The translations under genes were made by a program, and so were the position numbers. DNA of 15,134 nucleotides from Dehalococcoidia bacterium (lineage in GTDB: Bacteria; Chloroflexota; Dehalococcoidia; Tepidiformales; Tepidiformaceae): contig JALOAP010000027.1 of NCBI GenBank assembly GCA_023228745.1, forward strand, positions 1 to 15,134, read 5' to 3'. Positions 12,555-15,134 of the stretch are shown piece after piece. The notes below the pieces were generated by a model. That model had not been told where the DNA came from, did no database searches, and worked only from the letters and a program-made list of their open reading frames with translations. How positions within the stretch are numbered: the first letter of the stretch is position 1; each line of letters starts with the position of its first letter.

Positions 12555-13309
12555 GCCGCCGCAAAGCTCCCGAGGCACAGGCTCCTGAGAACCACGAGCG
12601 CTGGATTGTGAGCTACGCCGACATGCTCACCCTGCTCTTCGCGCTCTTCGTCGTCCTCTATGCCACGAGCGATGCAAATCCGCACAAGCTCGAGCAAGTG
12701 CGTGAGTCCATCGACCGGGCCTTCAGTGTCGGCGTGTTGCAGGGCGGACAGGGCTCATCGGCCATCTTCCAGGGTGGCGGCATTGTCCCCGGCATCAACG
12801 CCGTGAAGGCCACCAACATGAGCGACATTTCGGAACGGTTGAAGGCGTTCGCGGAGGCGCGCGGCCTCATCGGCAAGATCCAGATTCGCGAGGATGCCGA
12901 TTCGATCACCATCAGCCTCGCCGACAACCTGCTCTTCAGCTCGGGTAGCGCCGAGCTGAAGCCCGGCAGCCAGGATGTGCTGCTGGAGGTGGCAAGCATC
13001 CTCGCGCAGCTTCCCAACGACCTGCGCATCGAGGGCCACACCGACAACATCCCGGTGAACAGCGTCGACTACGCGACGAACTGGGAGCTTTCCGCGGCGC
13101 GCTCCGCTACGGTGCTGCGCTTCCTTATCGAGTCGGGCGGACTGCAGGCCGGGCGCATGCAGCTCGCTGGCTACGCCGAAACCCATCCCATCGCCGATAA
13201 CACCACGGCCGAGGGCCGGAGCCTGAACCGGAGGGCGGACATCGTGATTGTCTATCCGACGCAGGAGGAGCTCGACCGCGCCCTTGAAGCCGCCGGGAGA
13301 CAGCCATGA
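12551..13309 (+). CDS. motB: flagellar motor stator protein MotB
   Basis: A 252-residue partner of MotA. A single membrane helix (about 18-38) begins WIVSYADMLTLLFALFVVLYA; D24 is the proton-carrying aspartate. A plug/linker follows, then a periplasmic OmpA-like domain that anchors the stator to peptidoglycan: EGHTDNIPVN at 161-170, NWELSAARS at 177-185 and EGRSLNRRADI at 221-231. Its ATG overlaps the end of motA and its stop overlaps the fliL start, giving a continuous chain. The length is near the usual 250-300. The YADML form of the helix suits a proton-driven motor, not a sodium-driven PomB. Confidence 0.97.
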   Translation: MSRRKAPEAQAPENHERWIVSYADMLTLLFALFVVLYATSDANPHKLEQVRESIDRAFSVGVLQGGQGSSAIFQGGGIVPGINAVKATNMSDISERLKAFAEARGLIGKIQIREDADSITISLADNLLFSSGSAELKPGSQDVLLEVASILAQLPNDLRIEGHTDNIPVNSVDYATNWELSAARSATVLRFLIESGGLQAGRMQLAGYAETHPIADNTTAEGRSLNRRADIVIVYPTQEELDRALEAAGRQP

Positions 13310-13791
13310 AAGACCCAAAGATCCTCGCGGGAGGCGCCGTCCTCCTCGCCGCACTCTTCATGTTTTACATCAAGCCGAACTACGTCGATGCGAAGGACCC
13401 TGCCGTCTATTCGCAGGCGCAGATCGTCTCCGCGCCGCGGCCAACGCTCACCCTGGAAGAGCGTGTGCTGAACCTGAGCGCACCGGCCACCTCGCCGAAG
13501 TACGTGAAGCTCGTGATCGCCCTCGAATTCGCCGATCCGCAGCATCACTGGGTGACGCTCAAGGGCGACGCGCTGGCGGCGAAGAACGCCTCGTTCGCGG
13601 CCGAACTCGAACCGGAGTCCCATCGCATCTGGGATGTCATCACCCGGGTGGTGGGCTCGAAGACGATTGAGGAAGTCTCCACCTCCGAAGGGCGAGAGGC
13701 ACTGAAGCAGGACCTCGTTGCTGCCCTCAACGACGAAATCATCACCGAGAAGGTCGAAGACGTGTTCTTCGTCACCTTCATCACACAGTGA
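13306..13791 (+). CDS. fliL: flagellar basal body-associated protein FliL
   Basis: A 161-residue single-pass inner-membrane protein that surrounds and stabilises the stator. The N-terminal helix (about 6-22) is followed by a short linker and the FliL domain with PTLTLEERVLNLSAP, KYVKLVIALEF, IWDVITRVVGSKTIEEVSTSEG and the end VEDVFFVTFITQ, all typical. The start overlaps the motB stop by four bases (ATGA). The next gene begins 11 bases later. Confidence 0.92.
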   Translation: MKDPKILAGGAVLLAALFMFYIKPNYVDAKDPAVYSQAQIVSAPRPTLTLEERVLNLSAPATSPKYVKLVIALEFADPQHHWVTLKGDALAAKNASFAAELEPESHRIWDVITRVVGSKTIEEVSTSEGREALKQDLVAALNDEIITEKVEDVFFVTFITQ

Positions 13792-13802
13792 GGCCGTAGC
13801 CA

Positions 13803-14909
13803 ATGTCGGACCCGAAGAGTGTACTGACGCAGCTTCTTTCGCCCGCACAGGCGGAGTCCCTGCAGGGAGCGGGCCGCAGCACCTGGGCCACGGCCGCCGC
13901 CACCCTCGAAAGCCTTGTCGGGGCGGCGCCCATGCTGGCCGACGTCGCCGCCCGGCTCGTGATGCCCGACGAGATCGCGGACGAATTCGAAGAGCCGCAC
14001 CTGGTGCTGCCGCTCGAACTCACTACCGACCTCGACCAGCAGGCTATGGCCTATCTCGTCGCACCAACGTCCATCGCGGCGTTGTTCTTCGACTCGATGG
14101 CCGACGACCCGGCCGACCAGGAACAGCAGACCATGGTCGTGGCCGGCACGATGCTGAGCCAGCTCGTACAGGCACTGAACACGCAGGTGTTCGCGACCTG
14201 GTCCTCGGGTGTGGCGGTCAGCACGGATGACATCCAGGCAAACGCGATGCCGGGCCTGCTGACCTCGATGGGCGACCCCGCACTGGCGCTCACGGGCACG
14301 GTCCAGGCCGGCCGCCCATTGCCGTTCACGTTCATCCTGCCCGGCACGTTCCTCGACATCGTCGCTGGCGTCGTCCCGGCAGCCGAAGGCGACGAGGAGG
14401 AAGCCCCGGCGTTTGCTGGTCTCGACCCCTCGATCGGCTTCTCGTTGTCCGCCGAGGAGTTGGAGGCGGCGGAACTGATCGAAGACGAAGCGCCGCCGCC
14501 GGCGCCGCCGTTCACGGTACCGGTGACCGAGCCTGTCGGTGCCGCTGTGTCTGCATCGGCGGGAGGATCGGAACGGGAGCCCACACCGATCAGCGCAGCG
14601 AAGGCCCGCTTCGCGCCGCTCCCGGAGCCTGAGCCCGCGATTTCGCGCAGCGGGATCGACCTGCTCGCGGCCCTGCGGATGAACGTGACCGTCGAGCTCG
14701 GGCGCACCCAGCTCACCGTTGCCGAAGTGCTGGGGCTCGGCCCCGGCTCCGTGGTCGAACTGGACCGGCTCGCCGGCGAACCGGTGGACATCCGTGTGAA
14801 TGACCGGCTCATCGCGCGCGGCGAAGTCGTGGTTGTCGACGAAAACTTCGGCGTGCGGATCACAGAAGTCCTTCGCCGCGGACAGGAGAGCGAGGAGCAG
14901 GCGAGTTGA
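13803..14909 (+). CDS. FliN/FliY-like flagellar switch protein with a degenerate CheC-like N-terminal half
   Basis: A 368-residue protein. Its C-terminal 72 residues (286-357) are a clear FliN/SpoA domain (DLLAALRMNVTVELG, LTVAEVLGLGPGSVVEL, PVDIRVNDRLIARGEVVVV) that should pack into the C-ring beneath the flagellum. Residues about 205-285 are an acidic, Pro/Ala-rich linker. Residues 1-190 have the layout of the two CheC-like halves of FliY, including a PxxADVA..LVMPDE and LVLPLELTTDLDQQAMAYLV section, but the E-x2-N phosphatase pair seems absent in both halves (first half reads QGAGRSTWATAAATL). A LSPAQAESL segment near residue 13 resembles the CheY-binding N-terminus of FliM/FliY. GAGG lies 9 bases before the ATG. 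FliY-like is my preferred reading; a long FliN is the alternative. Confidence 0.85.
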   Translation: MSDPKSVLTQLLSPAQAESLQGAGRSTWATAAATLESLVGAAPMLADVAARLVMPDEIADEFEEPHLVLPLELTTDLDQQAMAYLVAPTSIAALFFDSMADDPADQEQQTMVVAGTMLSQLVQALNTQVFATWSSGVAVSTDDIQANAMPGLLTSMGDPALALTGTVQAGRPLPFTFILPGTFLDIVAGVVPAAEGDEEEAPAFAGLDPSIGFSLSAEELEAAELIEDEAPPPAPPFTVPVTEPVGAAVSASAGGSEREPTPISAAKARFAPLPEPEPAISRSGIDLLAALRMNVTVELGRTQLTVAEVLGLGPGSVVELDRLAGEPVDIRVNDRLIARGEVVVVDENFGVRITEVLRRGQESEEQAS

Positions 14910-15134
14910 ACGCGCTGCAGGACCGGAAGCGGCTGATCTGGCTCGGCGTCATCGGCGGTGTGCTGGTGCTGTCGTTGCTGTTCGTGTCGCTCATGGCGCC
15001 TTCGGCCCACCCGGGCGAAGGGAGCGATGGGCTGGTCCTGCGGCCCCAGGCGGACACATCCGATTCAGCAGCGGACGCCGCTGGCCTCACCGGCAAGCCC
15101 GCAACGGCGGCGGACGCCGCCGAACCCGCTGGCT
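14906..15134 (+). CDS. probable FliO-like flagellar export component, 3' end outside the window
   Basis: An open frame runs from a TTG at 14906 to the window edge, 76 codons. It overlaps the fliN-like stop (TTGA), and GAGGAG (14892-14897) lies 8 bases upstream. The first 10 residues are polar (NALQDRKRL), then one membrane helix (IWLGVIGGVLVLSLLFVSLMA, about 11-31), then an Ala/Asp-rich, low-complexity stretch. FliO, which helps assemble the FliP-FliQ-FliR export gate, has one N-terminal helix and commonly follows fliN, so position and shape fit. Sequence alone is too short and too low in complexity for a firm call. Confidence 0.6.
   Translation, partial: MNALQDRKRLIWLGVIGGVLVLSLLFVSLMAPSAHPGEGSDGLVLRPQADTSDSAADAAGLTGKPATAADAAEPAG

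Noticed and set aside
1..15134. tRNA genes, CRISPR arrays, insertion sequences or phage genes
   Set aside because: I searched by eye for T-loop consensus, regularly spaced direct repeats, transposase motifs and terminal inverted repeats and found none.

Overview
The window is high-GC bacterial chromosome, densely packed with genes, and carries no phage, insertion-sequence or plasmid signature. Three things point to a monoderm-type or Chloroflexota-like bacterium, with Dehalococcoidia or Tepidiformales-like as my best guess. They are the flbD-motA-motB-fliL-fliN flagellar order, a c-di-AMP (ydaO/yuaA) riboswitch, and a FakA gene divergent from a zinc-type rpmB. This placement is inference; no 16S or other taxonomic marker is present.

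Left part (1-5556): the 3' end of rplS (L19) and its terminator; a 14-helix DHA2-type drug exporter whose leader contains a terminator-like hairpin; a convergent fakA-like fatty acid kinase subunit; rpmB (L28), divergent from fakA and followed by a strong terminator; then, on the minus strand, an unusual member of the isocitrate/isopropylmalate dehydrogenase family preceded by a very histidine-rich 91-residue protein.

Middle (5557-10224): a K+-independent membrane H+-pyrophosphatase with a roughly 100-residue insertion in one loop; a RimJ/RimL-type acetyltransferase followed by the wreck of a second one; then a promoter and a clear c-di-AMP riboswitch in front of a single 72-residue zinc-ribbon protein with its own terminator; then a small ABM-domain protein. 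The riboswitch/zinc-ribbon unit is the most notable item in the window, because it is a monocistronic c-di-AMP-controlled transcript for a protein that is not an obvious K+ transporter or wall hydrolase.

Right part (10225-15134): an orphan NarL/FixJ response regulator behind a perfect 20-bp palindrome; then a tightly overlapping flagellar motor operon flbD-motA-motB-fliL-fliN/fliY-like-fliO (the last running off the edge). Successive stop and start codons overlap at four of the five junctions, which implies translational coupling of stator (MotA/MotB), FliL, switch component and export-gate assembly. No separate fliM lies where one might expect it between fliL and fliN, and the FliN-type protein has a degenerate CheC/FliY-like N-terminal half.

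Five strong intrinsic terminators (after rplS, rpmB, hppA, the zinc-ribbon gene and the response regulator) divide the window into transcription units.
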